From Rhizopus sp. PT2906 (Eukaryota > Mucoromycota > Mucoromycetes > Mucorales > Rhizopodaceae), in the NCBI GenBank assembly GCA_025529335.1, contig JAMYHX010000370.1:1-43724 (forward strand): a stretch of 43,724 bases of DNA. Direction: 5' to 3'. Each line of letters starts with the position of its first letter. The stretch's first letter is position 1. Both the position numbers and the translations under genes were made by a program. Positions 1 through 10,877 of this stretch are shown piece by piece. The notes beneath the pieces were generated by a model. It searched no databases and was not told where the DNA came from. It worked only from the letters and a program-made list of their open reading frames with translations.

Positions 1-620
1 TGAATTATGGGTGCTTCATTAAAGTGAGCAGTTTGAAAAGTTAATCTTAAAATGGTCTCTTTGGATAACAGGAAAATGCAAAGAAAGAAATAAAAATATA
101 AATGTCTCATAGTGATTTTTACTAGTAAAAGACACACGTCCACAAATGATAGTTTTCCACATTATTCTAGTTCTCCCTTCAAAGGTTTACAAAAGCAGGC
201 TGATAAAAGAATCGTCTGAAATAAGCATTCATTAAGCTCTCTAAAATTGTGCAGAAGCTTTTACAAGTTTGATATATAGCAATCTCAATCTAGCAACTGA
301 GGAGATTTTCAACGCAGCTGATCAATATATAAAAACTCAAAAATTCAAAAAGCAAAAAAATTGTCAGCTACACCTGTGATTCCATTCTGAAAGAAGGAGT
401 ATTGCCAAGTAGTCATCTTCAACATTTTTGAACAATTGAATTATGAAAGATATGGGGTCTTGGTTGTTTGTCCCTGCTCCCTACGAACCTCTTGTCTGAC
501 TTTAATTGTGAAGACTTCATCGCCCTCTTGTGACAACTGAAAACTAATCATTTGGAGCATGAAGTTAAATACTTTCAGCGCAACCTTCTGCTATAGTGAA
601 TTAATCGGCAAATCAATGGA
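1..620. repeat. Relic of a dispersed repeat (left copy)
   Basis: Bases 1-96 are the reverse complement of 41597-41692 with one mismatch (at base 78). Beyond that the two copies diverge but share patches. On the minus strand, about 420-620 has broken frames with FTIA and ALKVFNFM, resembling FTIA and ALKILNEL in the right copy. A further open stretch on this strand contains EGDEVFTIKVRQEV before a TAA at about 420. On the plus strand the tail encodes a piece containing LWITGK. The left end of the element lies outside the window. I do not recognise the family; a decayed multi-copy gene or transposon is the likely explanation. Confidence 0.6.
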
Positions 621-733
621 CAAGATAGACCAGAAATATTTTTAAACTCATCATAGGAACACAGATGGTTAATGTAAAAAGTACGTTTCTATAAGGAAAA
701 TGCGCTTGGTATCAAGAGCTCTAATTTTTTCTT

Positions 734-2790
734 TTATTCATATTTTCTACTACTGCCTCTTTGGTCCCATCTATTTTGTTGACGTTGAGACTTATCTTCT
801 CCAAAGCTACTTCTTCTTTCAAATTTATTATCTCTGGGGAATCTGTCTTCTCTGGAGTAACTTTTTCTTTCAAATCGATCTTCTTTGAAGCTGCTTCTTC
901 TGTTAAATCCGTCGTCTCTCTTGTTGTAGCTTCTTCGGTCAAAGCTATCTTCTCTTCTGTTGAAGCTCTTTCTTTCAAAGTTACCTCCTCTGAAGTTATT
1001 CCTTCTTTGAAATCCACCATCTTCTCTACTGCTTCCAATGCCAATTTGTGCCAAGAATCTTTCACTGAGATGAGGCTTGTCTTGAACTCCAAGAGCATCA
1101 AGTAAGTTATTTGCTTCATCCACGGCTATTCTACGGTTCATGCCCATTGAGCTTAATCTGCCAGCATCTATAAGCAAATAAGCATTCTTGTATTCCTTGT
1201 CAAAATAAATAAAAACTTACAGTATCCCAAATATGCGGTATACATTTCTCTAACACTTTCATGATCCACATAGCTCACCACTCTGGAAAGTTCATTATTT
1301 AATCTTTCTTCTTCAACTTCATCCAATGTTGTATTCACTTGCTCAATAGGAAGATCTGATAATTCAGTCTTTAAGAACTTCTTTTCAAAGGGAGCCAAAA
1401 ATATCAAACCCTCGCCATCCTTTCCGGCACGACCTGTACGTCCCAATCGATGAATATATTGCTCTCTTGTGGATGGTACACCAACTTGTACGACAAGAGA
1501 TACACCAGGGTAATCGACACCACGAGCAGAGACATCTGAAGTAAACAAGATGGATCCCTTGGATGACTTGCGGAATCTTTGAGCAATAGTTGATCGAGAG
1601 GACTGTGTCTTTTTAGAGTGCAATTCATACACATCGCGATCAGGCAGAAGCTTTTTGAAGATCTGGGCATATAACATGGTGGCTTTGGTTGTAGGCAAAA
1701 ACACAATCACCTTACCGCTTTGTGCTGATTCCTTGTTGTTAAGAGCGTCATGAATAAGGGCAAATTGCTTTTGATAGGGAGCTACGATGGCACCTTGCTT
1801 GACGTGCATATGTGTATGTACTTCATTTTCACCCACAGTATCGATCAATTTGTAATCAGGGGACAAGGCAAAGTCACCGAGGTTCTTTCGAATTTCAGGA
1901 GAAATTGTGGCAGAAAAAAGCATAGTTTGACGCTTCTCGGGAATCTCTGTCAAGATGTTTTGTAATTCCTGTTTGAATCCCATATCCAATAGTTGATCAG
2001 CTTCATCCAGAACAAGTACTTTTAAATTTTGACACATCTTTTTGAAGCGAGGAACGGATGATAACATATCATAGAGACGACCGGGTGTGGCAACAATAAT
2101 ATCGGCTCGTTGACGTTCCAAATTACTGACTTGTCTTCTTTTGCTTTCACCACCTACAAGACAATGCACCTTGAAAGGATAAAAAGCAGTCAATTTGTTA
2201 GCTTCATCCGCAATCTGGCTGGCAAGTTCACGAGTAGGTGAGATGATCAGAATTGATGTGCCATCAAAATGCTTCCACTGTGTCGGCTTTTGTCCTGCAA
2301 CAGCCGTCTCTAAAGCAGCAATCAAGAAAGCGAGTGTCTTGCCTGTACCTGTCTTAGCCTTGACAAACATATCGTCTTGGTTGGGAAGTCTAGATAATAC
2401 AGCTTCTTGGACTGATGACATTTCTTGGTATTTAAATATTCTTTGAATAGCCTTTTGTGTACTCAGTTGGAGTGTATCAATGCTATCGAATCGTCTCTTT
2501 TCTTCTATGGGTTCAATCGTTGTCTCTTCTTTTAATAGCTCGGTAGCGTTAGCCTTGTTTACGCTAACGGTATGCAATAGGGAATAAGGAACAGTTTTAA
2601 AGCCATATACAGGTGTGTGTTTGAATAAAGGTTGTGCTAGAGATCAGGATTAGCTTTTTGATCAGATCTCTTTTTTTTTTTTAATCTTACCCAAGTTTGA
2701 TCTAGATCTATTTACAAAAGAAGAAGGCAAGGTAGCCAAGTTACGTTGACTATAAAGTCTGATAGCTTGTGTGGTTAATCTAGAAAGCAT
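734..2790 (-). CDS. Mitochondrial DEAD-box RNA helicase (Mss116/CYT-19-like)
   Basis: Three exons, 2691-2790, 1221-2636 and 734-1167, give 649 residues. The start lies upstream of the main open frame and adds a basic, Ser/Arg-rich leader (MLSRLTTQAIRLYSQRN) typical of a mitochondrial presequence. Helicase motifs are complete: AKTGTGKT (127-134), PTRELA, DEAD (244-247), SAT (275-277) and HRLGRTGR. After the core comes a YYAGR-type extension and then an Arg-rich tail of degenerate FxRRxSF / DRFERKS repeats, as in the basic tail of yeast Mss116. The expected role is ATP-dependent RNA chaperoning in mitochondria (group I/II intron splicing, translation). The family call is firm; orthology to Mss116 rather than a sister helicase is inferred from the leader and the tail. 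Confidence 0.9.
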
Positions 2791-3199
2791 AGTAACTCTG
2801 AGTTTGCTATTAGATTAAAGAGAAAGAAATACAAAAAAAGTTTTCATTGTCACAAAAAAGAGATATAAGAGCATAAATAAAGAGGCTTATCGTCCTTTTT
2901 ATGTATAAAAATATTTCCATTACAACAACATCCTAGAATGTCTTTTATCTGTATAGATTATACATCATTGTTTCTCCCCTTTTTTTCCCTTGTATGCATG
3001 TATATGTGGATATGTGTTTGTGTGCGGGTGTGCCTTATGAATTTATGCCAACTAGTTAAATTTTTATATTTAAAATAAGCTTTTTTTTAAAAAAAAAAAA
3101 GCAGACAACACCAATCGGGAGACAGAGCCTTTCCCTGAAGCCGCGTGTCCCCGACGGATATGAGTCAAAAAAGAGAGTTTCAAACAATTCTTTATTCTA
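2791..3199. other. Intergenic: helicase promoter and Nsa1 3' end
   Basis: AT-rich, 409 bp, between the helicase start and the Nsa1 stop, both on the minus strand. It contains a T/A-rich block at about 3081-3101. I see no coding or RNA gene. Confidence 0.6.
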
Positions 3200-4697
3200 T
3201 TATCCTTGGCGCTTTCGCTTACGATCATCAACTACCTCCATTGATTCCCAAAGATCTTCTTCATCTTCTTCCTCCTCTGATGATTTTGGAAGAGGGTACA
3301 CAAAGTCTTGATCTACCAATAAGCATGTCAATCTCTGCTTCAAGTAGTTCTTTTCTACAATGTTGCGGTATACAGTCGATGTTTCATGGATTCGTAAGAA
3401 TCTATCTAAAGATGTGCTTATCACAAATTGTTCCTTTGCATTGTTATTCTCCTCTTCAAATTCTGGTTGAGGAGCCGTTGCCAGTGCAGTACAGGCACCT
3501 GTAAATCCCTTGTATTGAGCAGCTCGTTTGCCTGTGCGAATATCAATAGTGCCTACAGTTCCCATTGTATCCGCAAACAGAACATGGTTAAAGTCCTTTC
3601 CAACAGATAACACCTTGATTGGATGCTTGCCGATCTCTACATTGATGACTGGTCGTCTGCCGGCCTTTGTATCGTATAAGCGGAACTAAATAAAGTCATT
3701 AGTCAGATTGCTTAGTTTTAAATAAAAGAAAGCTTTACTTGATGATAATGTGTTGAAACAGCAATCTTGGTAGCTTCTTTGTTCATAAACTGAAGATCAT
3801 GAATCCATACAGGCTGTTGAAGGTCTAAAAAGTCATTCTTAACCTAAAAGAGAAATATGAGAGCAGGGTCTTTATGATAATGCAGGTAGACGTACGTTCT
3901 TGGCTTGGAAAATTAATCCCGTGTTCTTTGTAGACTTGTTTTTGTGAGTAGAGGTATTCTTTTGTGGTCCTGCAGCATCTGTCACTTCAATTTCCTTGGC
4001 TTTCAGCAGCTCCTCAATGTTGTAAACACGCAAGTCTTGATCTTTGCCTCCTATAGCAAATATGTGTGTCTGCACCGGATGGTTGCGCATGATTTCCAAG
4101 TTGGGCCCCAAGTTGGTTACTGTACAAGTTTCTTTAGCATCTAAAGGTGTATATGATAAATCGCCTGTTGAAGTACAGACGCACAAATGGCTATATCATG
4201 TTAGTGATAAAACAAGAACAGGGAGTATCAAGACTTACTTGTTATGCACAAATAAACCAACAAAGCAACCTTGCTTTTCTTCAGTGCCAACATGTTTGTT
4301 TTTTAATTCTTTTACGATCGAGCCATCTTCTAGTGACATGAACTGGATCGTGCCGTTTTTGCGTGCAACCAGTAACTAGATCAATGTAAGTTTGAAAGAT
4401 CCATGTCTGTTTTAAGAGGCTTACAAGTTTTTTATCGTCAAGAGTAGCCCAAGCTAGTTTCTGAACTGCTTGTGTTTTATCTACTTTACCAAAGACGCCT
4501 GTGAGCGGCTGTAATGCTGGTGTTTCCTCTTTCTTTTCGTCTCCTCCTTCGTTCTTTTTGGCTTTTTTTGGGCGTCTTTCTTTTATTTTTGGTGGAAAAG
4601 AAATCCCTAAAGGAAGAATGAGTGGAGCTGATTTAACAATGATGCCTTGATTCTTACACTTTATTAAACCACTTTCATCACCTGTAAAGTACTTCAT
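3200..4697 (-). CDS. NSA1: Ribosome biogenesis WD-repeat protein Nsa1/WDR74 (frameshifted as read)
   Basis: Five exons: 4425-4697, 4239-4375, 3896-4190, 3740-3843 and 3200-3685. The N-terminus MKYFTGDESGLIK matches the family start (human WDR74 begins with an FTGxExG-type segment). Other hallmarks are KNVKNDFLDL, the THYHQFRLYD/RRPV block and a Lys/Arg-rich C-terminus after an acidic run. Nsa1/WDR74 is a seven-blade propeller on nucleolar pre-60S particles, needed for 27S pre-rRNA processing with Rix7/NVL. Exon 4 is 104 nt but frame continuity needs 105. The conserved frames on either side meet around 3776-3784, where one A appears to be missing from an AAA codon. This is either an assembly error or a disabling mutation. 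The gene faces PIN4 across a 121-bp promoter. Confidence 0.88.
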
Positions 4698-4818
4698 TAT
4701 ACAAAGAAAAAAAGAAAGGGTTCAAATTCCCATTTTTGGATCAGTATGAAAATCTGTCACAGACTAAACTCAGCCACTGATTATCCCCATCATGGAAGCT
4801 TTTCTTTTGTAATTCGAC
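4698..4818. promoter_or_regulatory. Shared divergent promoter NSA1 / PIN4
   Basis: Only 121 bp separate the two start codons, so both transcripts must start within or next to this segment. It includes an A-rich tract on the NSA1 side. I see no TATA box that would clearly favour one direction. Confidence 0.6.
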
Positions 4819-5665
4819 ATGGCAAAAGGAAAACAAGCTGCTGGAAATAAGACAAAGGGCTCTTCTGGTAAATGAGGACGAATAAGTGCTTTTTTTGCTC
4901 AGAATAACTGAATATATGAATCGCGTAAAGATTCCAAAAAGGAAGGCAAAGACTCCAAGAAAGACGGCAAGTTAAAGCCCGCAAACAGTATCAAGGTTTG
5001 TATAAAGAATATGTATATTAAACAAGGCAATGAATTTATTATTGCCCTATAGGTTAGGCATATCTTGTGTGAAAAACATAGCAAGGTATTCATCCAAAGA
5101 AACGCTCTTTATTTGTTTGTATATAAATATTTACTCTTTTATAAAGGCAATGGAAGCTTTAGCTAAAATAAAGGAAGAAAACATGAGATTTGACAAGGTA
5201 AATACTTGGTTTAGTACATTCTTTGTTTAACATATATTCAGGTTGCTGAAATGTACAGTGAAGATAAAGCAAAGGCTGGAGGCTCTTTAGGTTGGATGAA
5301 CAGAGGTTCCATGGTTGGTGCCTTTCAAGATGCAGGTAAGTTAATATAGATGATTATCACACTTGTTTTCATCTCTCCTCATGCAATCCTATTAGCCTTT
5401 GCATTGCAGCCTAGCACATGTGGTAAGTAAGATTCCACCATCGTGTTTTAGAAATATTGATCGATGCTGTATAGATAACCCTATTTTGACTGATCCACCT
5501 GTAAGTTTAGAAACTTGATTACTCTCAGCTACTAACTGCTATCATTAATACATATAGATTAAGACACAATTTGGATATCATATTATCATGGTGGTAAGTG
5601 ACTATATAAAGCATTTTATTATCCACTCCTGAAACGATTTGTTATTTTAGGAGGACAGAAAATAA
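4819..5665 (+). CDS. PIN4: Parvulin-type peptidyl-prolyl isomerase PIN4 (Par14)
   Basis: Nine short exons: 4819-4867, 4931-4995, 5053-5085, 5147-5197, 5242-5335, 5396-5422, 5475-5500, 5558-5593 and 5651-5665. They give 131 residues, the usual PIN4 length. The Lys/Gly/Ser-rich basic N-terminus (about 1-35) is followed by one parvulin domain with RHILCEKH, GGSLGWMNRGSM, FQDAAFAL and the C-terminal FGYHIIMVEDRK. The enzyme isomerises Xaa-Pro bonds. Human Par14 is nuclear/nucleolar, binds DNA and co-purifies with pre-ribosomes. There is no WW domain, which separates it from Ess1/Pin1. A clear TACTAAC branch point sits in the seventh intron at about 5530. The head-to-head position with NSA1 fits a ribosome-assembly role. 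Confidence 0.95.
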
Positions 5666-7240
5666 GAAAAGGCAATGAGCACTTGATATCTTGAGATGCT
5701 TTTTTTTAAATAAAACTTGCTGAGGAAACACAATGGGTTTAAGAAGTGATATAAATAGAGAAGTTTTACAGACATAATAGCAATTATAGATCAAATAAGA
5801 GAAAGGGCTGTCGTTTAGTTCCTGATGTAATGCAAGAGCAACATACTAATAACCCAAAAAATTACATCCTGAGAGATACAATAAAGCAGCTAGCTGTGAC
5901 ACTTTATACAAGAATATACCAACATCACGACACTACGAAGGATAGCTGTTAACTTGACTGGAACAGAGTTGGAGGGAGTGCTTTAAAGTAAATGTTATTT
6001 TCCAAAGTCAGCTTTGAGTCTTTTGTGACAGGGTCTTTACTGATATGACATCTTTATCTCTAAGATTATACTCATTCATCTGCTACTTGATATCGCTGTT
6101 GATTCCCATATGATATGTCATGGCCCTGCTGACGTACTCAGAGTTAAACTTTCCAAGTACGTTTCTCCAAACGTGCACTTTTAAAAGCTTCCTGTTTGTA
6201 ATAATGAACTCTTTTTTGTCTTCATAATAATAATAATAATCAAGTCATATAGAGACTCATCGATATACATCTTTTATATTTCTTGTTTGTTATTGGGTTT
6301 ATATCACAATGACGTTTGGTTTAAAGCTATTTTGACGACTTCGGCTTAATAAGTGGCGCCAAGTTCTACAAGATCTTTATCCATATTCTCAGCACACACA
6401 AAACCAAGCCCAATTATATCATTTCCAATCAGTCACTGAAATTATGATTTAAATACGATTTAAAGGGATTGCTAATGATATCCTTGTACTATATATATAT
6501 ATAAATTGATTAAACCCATAAAGAGTCCATTGACAACATTTACCTTCAAATTAAAAAGAACTGTAAACGAGTTTACGGCCTGTATATATGTCAAAAGATG
6601 ATAGTGACAATTGTCTGACAATGAATAAATGAATAAATAAATTTCCTTATGCGTCCCTTATTCTCGGATTAAGAGGGTCTGTCGGACCCAGTGGATTTCT
6701 TCTGATTAATACTTGCTATTTTTTCATTGACTAAAACATTGAATCAAAGTTCAATTGTTCTAGGAGAGCCACGCTCGTATATCATATTCATGTCCCGATT
6801 GAAAAATAAAGCTATATTCCTCGATTGAATGATGGCACAAACCCGTCAATTTAATCTCAAGGCCATTGAGTTTTTCTAGCATGGTTGGGAGTTCCCCTCC
6901 AAGAAAGATTTTTTTGGTTGGACTTTAAAGTGTTTCGGGGAATCACTGCGTTTATATCATTGTTGTACTGATTCAACAGCTTACACAGTAATTATGTGGT
7001 ATCTGCACCTCTTGCATCAAGTTAATAAAATTGCGGGTCTGTTCTAAAGCACACTTGTTTTATATCCCTGTTCAGTTTCATAGACTTAATTTGCCCTCAA
7101 TTTTATCAATTGCGTCTTCCAATTGGCGTATATTCATTGTCTAAAAGCAAATAAGAAATTCTACAATTTTTTTTATTCGTTTATGTGTGTTCTGTCATTT
7201 CTTAAAAGAATTATTTGTTCTCTTTTTCAATCTCAGATTA

Positions 7241-7242
<2 letters not shown>

Positions 7243-7279
<37 letters not shown>
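7243..7279. repeat. Poly-T tract of 37 bp
   Basis: An uninterrupted run of T, the longest homopolymer in the window, about 160 bp upstream of the small gene at 7438. It could be a reverse-transcribed poly(A) tail remnant or a nucleosome-excluding promoter tract. Its exact length is prone to sequencing error. Confidence 0.8.
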
Positions 7280-7339
7280 CAACCAACTGAAAAATTCTGT
7301 AATTTGTGGCCCAGATTCCCATCAACAAAAAGAATCACA

Positions 7340-7374
7340 CACGTGTAAAGGGAGACACATCTGAGCTGCACGTG
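7340..7374. promoter_or_regulatory. Pair of CACGTG E-boxes
   Basis: Two perfect palindromic CACGTG sites, at 7340-7345 and 7369-7374, sit about 65-100 bp before the start codon at 7438. A TATTTAAAT element at about 7386 could serve as TATA box. In fungi CACGTG is bound by bHLH factors such as Cbf1/Pho4/SREBP types. Binding here is inferred. Confidence 0.45.
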
Positions 7375-7437
7375 TCCATGGTTACTATTTAAATTGTGTT
7401 CTTTACCCATTTCTTTCTTCTTTTCAACACCGTAACC

Positions 7438-7746
7438 ATGCAACCCAAAGAGCATAAGCATCACAAATCAATGCCTTCACTTTCTTCATCTATTTCCAGT
7501 AATGAAATTAGTATTCAATCATCACCTCGCACTTCAATGTCATTTAATAGAATGTCAGACCAAGTACGAATAAAGCGATGGGACGACTCACCATTCGAAA
7601 TGGAGCTTGCAGAAGATGATTTCATTAAGCCAAATACAAGTTCACATAAATTCTCGGAAACACTTCGAGATAAATTTCGTCACATTCGAAGAGAAGAATA
7701 TCGCCGTCATAAATTCTTTAAAAAGTTATACCACTGGTTTATGTAA
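7438..7746 (+). CDS. Small orphan basic protein, 102 aa
   Basis: A single-exon frame beginning at the ATG at 7438 (CACC-like context) and ending in TAA. I do not recognise it. The N-terminal half is low-complexity Ser/His-rich (HKHHKSMPSLSSSISS). The middle has a WDDSPFEMELAEDDF acidic patch. The C-terminus is strongly basic and aromatic (FRHIRREEYRRHKFFKKLY). There is no signal peptide or membrane segment. Isolation between two gene-poor stretches and the E-box pair in front support a real, regulated gene. A lineage-specific nuclear or nucleic-acid-binding peptide is a guess only. Confidence 0.6.
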   Translation: MQPKEHKHHKSMPSLSSSISSNEISIQSSPRTSMSFNRMSDQVRIKRWDDSPFEMELAEDDFIKPNTSSHKFSETLRDKFRHIRREEYRRHKFFKKLYHWFM

Positions 7747-9133
7747 TCGAATAGAACCCATATGCATACCCTTTCTCTGTAAATAGCCATGTTCTCCTTA
7801 TTTATCCTCCCCATTATTTATGTTATGAATAAATACACCTTATTTGTCATGTATTAAGCATTAAAAAAACTGACAGGAGACCTTTTTTTTATGTAATGTT
7901 ACTCAAACTAATTTGTTCCTAGTCTTGATTTATTCTCCACTCTGAAATAATTTATCGGGTCATAAACCTAAATGAATAAACAGCCTGTCTGGATGCCTCA
8001 CCTCCCGTTTTGTGCATGGATACATGTTTCTGTTTTGAGGGCCTTTGCGTCTCAATTTTAAAAAAAATCCAGATTTTTCCATAAATGGAATTCCCTTATT
8101 TCACGGTCCACTAGTGGCTTAGAGCTAGACAATATATACATATAGAATATGCAAGAGGTGCTAAAGGGTCAAACAAGGAACTAGACGGTATTTTATAAGC
8201 ATCATTAAAGGATCTTGTAAATCTGGGAAAGGGCTCGTGTCTTGAACTGATATTCGGGTTAACTATCATCTTACAACAAGTCCGCATTAATATCGCGATC
8301 CCAGGTCTGTTCATAAATGTGAATGCCTTTTTTTACCCGGGAAAGCCCAAGTTTTTCATTTTACCTTGGTACCATCTTAACAGGTTAAGTATACCTTCAA
8401 AAGGATACACCAAGGTTGTGAAGGCTTAATATTGGGGGTTTTTTTTTTTCAAAAGTGCTATAATCGCACAATTACTTTGAGTTTTTAAAATAGAGTGGTG
8501 TTCTGCATACAATGGTTGTCAGCCATCATTTCTCTTATATTGGCTTCCTTTTTTACTATTGTCATTGAAAGAGGATGAATATAATTTACCTATCATTCAA
8601 ACAAAATAATCGAGGTGCGATACTCATTAACAAGGATGACAAGAATGGCCCTTCTATGTAATAAGGGACTATCCTCTCCAAGCCATTCTTTTACATTTGA
8701 ACCTTTTTCGATTTTTTCTATGTCTGTTCTCGTAGATTTATGTACAAACTTGGAAGGCTCGTCAAAAATTGTTTGACCATTGGCAACATTGGCAACATGG
8801 TCCAGGGACATGCATTTATGAGAGAGCCTAATATGGTCTAGAAGGGGGGATACATCAATTCCTTGTATTTAAGTAACTGCTACACTTAATACAAAGAACT
8901 CCCGTTGAGAACGATATGAACAAAGATGTTCATCTCTAACAGAGCTACTGTTCCCATATTAATAATCCTTGATAAGCTCATACAACATCGCCAATCCATA
9001 AATTAGTTTCCCTTTATGCTCCATTACCCATAGATGCATGATTAGCAACGCAAGGCGGAGATTCAACATAAGCTTAAATTTTTTAATCTCTTTTTTAAAT
9101 GCAATCTTTTCTCTTTCCTTTATAATAGATGCT
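7747..9133. other. Gene-poor stretch, 1.4 kb
   Basis: AT-rich DNA between the small orphan and the F-box gene. Two minus-strand open stretches (8111-8314 and 8593-8811) lack family resemblance and exon-like borders. They may be repeat relics. I support nothing else here. Confidence 0.45.
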
Positions 9134-10517
9134 ATGAACAGACAAGAACAAGAATTAGAAGAGTTTAGAAACGCATGGCGCCAAGAAGTTAGACAAAAGA
9201 ACCAACAGCAGCAAACGAGAGAGAATAAGCCTTCAATAGCTGAGAAACGACCCTCGGTTGCCGAATCAAGTTTGGCAGAGATAATAGATAAAGCAGAATC
9301 ATTGGCACTTACTGATAAAGAACCCGTGACAGCAATGGATCATTATGTGTTGGCTGTTGATAACGAAAGACAAGGAAAGCTTGGACAAGGTACTCTTTTA
9401 TTTTCTTGTCTCTATCTCTTTGATGTACTAACCTATGTTCCGCAGCATTGGATAGCTACCGTCGTGCTTTTAAATTAGATCCAGATATAGACTTTGCATA
9501 CAAGAAGCATTATCAAAATACAATATCTAAACATCATGAAGCAGCACCACCAGTCACGGCAAAGGAAGATAAATTCAAGCACATTGTGCCGATTGGAAAT
9601 GAATACGTTGCGCCTTCTTCATCAGTGTCAAAAGATCCATTGGCTCATTTGATAGAAGAGTTTTCTACTCAAGATACTTCGTATATACCCAAACTAGACT
9701 ACAAACCTGTTTCTATAGCTAAATTACCAGGTAAAACAAAAAATATATGCTGCTTCAATAATACAAACAACGACCAATAGGCGAAATCATGCTTTATATA
9801 CTACGCTACCTTGCACTCCACAATCTATCGTCTATTCCTCATTTTGCACTCACTTGTAAAAAATTCTTTTTGTACAGCAGAGACCCTTCAGTCTGGCAAT
9901 ACGCTTGTGTCCACACGTTCCGATTACCCTCCATGACCCTTGAGGAATCCAAAGCATATCAAACCAACCAAGTGATGCGACACTACGGCGGACAGTGGCT
10001 GCGAATGTTTATCGATCGACCACGCATTCGATACGACGGTGTGTACATCTCAACCTGTCACTATATTCGACCAGGTACCTCAGAAACAACCTGGAACCGA
10101 CCGATCCATTTTGTGACATACTACCGATACTTGAGATTCTTCCCCAATGGCACGATCCTGAAACATGTCACAACAGATGAGCCAGCTCAGGTCGTTCGAT
10201 TGCTTCAGCCGGGATTCCATCGTCAACAGGTCTTCATTGGCGAGTTTGTGCTGGAGGATGATGACCATGTGCTGATTGATATGAATGATCCGTTATTGCC
10301 CAGCGAGAGCTTCCATATGTCACTGAAACTCAAAACGACACATCGAGGAAAGCATAACAAGTTGATTTGGGAAGAGTATAAGAGTGCATCTTTAGTGCCT
10401 GATAGAGATGATTATGTACATGACTTGAAGTTGTTGAAGCCTTACTTTTTCAGTCCGGTTAGAAGTTATCGAGTGGATTATTCGGATGACCGTGATCAAG
10501 GTTATTTATATTTTTAA
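9134..10517 (+). CDS. HRT3: F-box protein of the FBXO9/Hrt3/Pof7 family
   Basis: Exons 9134-9389, 9446-9730 and 9781-10517 give 425 residues. The N-terminus is a charged Gln-rich coiled-coil segment (NRQEQELEEFRNAWRQEVRQ). A TPR-like helix pair follows (about 70-105, DHYVLAVDNERQGKLGQALD). The F-box starts at about 179 (LPGEIMLYILRYLALHNLSS). The C-terminal half carries the family signature: GVYISTCHYIRPG, TYYRYLRFFPNGT, VLEDDDHV. It is the substrate receptor of an SCF ubiquitin ligase. Human FBXO9 targets Tel2/Tti1, and yeast Hrt3 is an SCF subunit. Length and domain order are normal. The start is the in-frame ATG next to the charged N-terminus; an upstream extension would be hydrophobic 5' leader. 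Confidence 0.93.
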
Positions 10518-10877
10518 TACATAGGCCATCCTAATAGAATGTCTTTGTTTTATATGTGTGTTTTGGTGTCCATCTCCCTTCTTTGATGTGTCCGAGTATC
10601 AAAGCAAAGTTAATCCTTGATGGATATGCTGCATGTGTATATGATGTAAAATAATTAACGTACATTAATAAAGAACTCAGTGTAACAAAAGTATATCAAC
10701 GTAGCATATTGATTATCATTAAACAATGAGGCTCTCTATATGTAAAACAAGGAGGAAACAGAAAAGAGTCAGCAAATGATAAAGGGACAGTTAGAAAAGA
10801 GGGGGAGGATGTAAACTCCTGTTATAAAGAAACGCTTTTTATCTACTCCCTTTTTTTAGAGTCTCTTTTTCTCTTTA
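10518..10877. other. Intergenic 360 bp
   Basis: Contains the 3' end of the F-box transcript and the promoter of the DUF4436 gene, with a pyrimidine-rich run just before the ATG at 10878. No other feature seen. Confidence 0.5.

Larger units (their letters stand above)
5666..7437. other. Gene-poor stretch, 1.8 kb
   Basis: AT-rich DNA with no supported gene. It contains a short TA run near 6491, ATAAT repeats near 6224 and a long poly-T tract at 7243-7279. A 55-70 codon open stretch at about 5765-5945 has no start codon or homology that I can see. Two CACGTG sites lie at its right end. Confidence 0.5.

Noticed and set aside
721..1119. 132-codon minus frame and 114-codon plus frame over the helicase tail
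   Set aside because: Both are shadows of the repetitive Arg-rich tail exon; the helicase frame is continuous with the conserved core and has consistent splice phases.
4717..4733. GGGTTCAAATTCCC resembling a tRNA T-arm
   Set aside because: No acceptor stem, D-arm or anticodon arm upstream; it is the leader of NSA1.
5765..5945. Open stretch with KRKGCRLVPDVMQEQ downstream of PIN4
   Set aside because: No initiating codon at its start, no splice partner in phase, no family resemblance; chance opening or old relic.
8593..8811. 72-codon minus frame (EKGSNVKEWLGEDSPLL)
   Set aside because: Looks mildly protein-like but has no exon borders, no neighbours in phase and no known relative.
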